From an uncultured Porphyromonadaceae bacterium (lineage in GTDB: Bacteria > Bacteroidota > Bacteroidia > Bacteroidales > Muribaculaceae): DNA of 13,096 nt. Made by a program: the position numbers and the translations under genes. Location of the stretch: the NCBI GenBank assembly GCA_938027385.1, contig CALJBF010000346.1:1-13096 (forward strand), read 5' to 3'. Shown here one piece after another: positions 13,081 through 13,096 of the stretch. The notes beneath the pieces were generated by a model. That model did no database searches. It was not told the DNA's origin and worked only from the letters and a program-made list of their open reading frames with translations. The first letter of the stretch is position 1. Every line of letters begins with the position of its first letter.

Positions 13081-13096
13081 ATGAGAAAAGATTCTT
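13081..13096 (+). CDS. Start of a gene cut off by the window end
   Basis: ATG followed by AGA AAA GAT TCT (MRKDS) after an A-rich, SD-less stretch (CAGAAACATT), a context usual for Bacteroidales starts. Only five codons are visible, so neither product nor reality of the gene can be judged; it is listed because the structured RNA upstream may be its leader or partner. Confidence 0.35.

Overview
The window looks like a gut Bacteroidales chromosome, most plausibly Muribaculaceae-like (inferred, not proven). The left 10.9 kb is GC-rich with strong C/G preference at third codon positions. It has Bacteroidetes-type promoters (TTTG at -33, TAnnTTTG at -7), essentially no Shine-Dalgarno sequences, large secreted FN3 / choice-of-anchor proteins with a Por-type C-terminal domain, and a Bacteroidetes-typical DUF2795 gene.

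Layout of the core part. (1) 1-441: 3' end of a secreted FN3 protein, then a perfect 15-bp-stem convergent terminator and cytidine deaminase (cdd) on the minus strand. (2) 1074-1910: a well-formed promoter and a single-span membrane TPR protein, a terminator, then panB (pantothenate/CoA synthesis). (3) 2863-3104: a hairpin-dense convergent spacer with short repeats, a 26-bp perfect palindrome and two terminator-like stems. (4) 3105-7754 (minus): a 1549-residue secreted multidomain protein that ends like the partial gene at position 1, so two paralogous secreted proteins bracket a small housekeeping cluster. (5) 7812-7901: ten 9-bp units that invert halfway, touching the stop codon of a U32-family protein (likely tRNA-hydroxylation type TrhP). 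(6) Divergent from U32: a LOG-family nucleotide phosphoribohydrolase and a PduO-type cobalamin adenosyltransferase, then the DUF2795 gene.

From about 10,902 composition shifts to AT-rich and the region looks accessory. It holds an ORF6N-domain protein with a degenerate phospholipase-D-like C-terminus, flanked by a 17-bp exact direct repeat (10983 and 12344). Its coding sequence carries two matching palindromes (GGTCRCA-WAT-TGYGACC) in the same codon phase, at the two ends of the ORF6N DNA-binding domain. Right of the second direct repeat are a short in-frame relic resembling the 3' end of the DUF2795 gene and an orphan terminator. This suggests that DNA entered at the 3' end of the DUF2795 gene.

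The last ~480 bases have no convincing gene but start with a -7 promoter box and contain many complementary arms, including a possible H-type pseudoknot closed by a 9-bp stem. I read this as an unassigned structured RNA or a long structured leader for a gene that begins at 13081 and runs off the window. The most interesting places are the ORF6N palindromes, the DUF2795 junction and this RNA.
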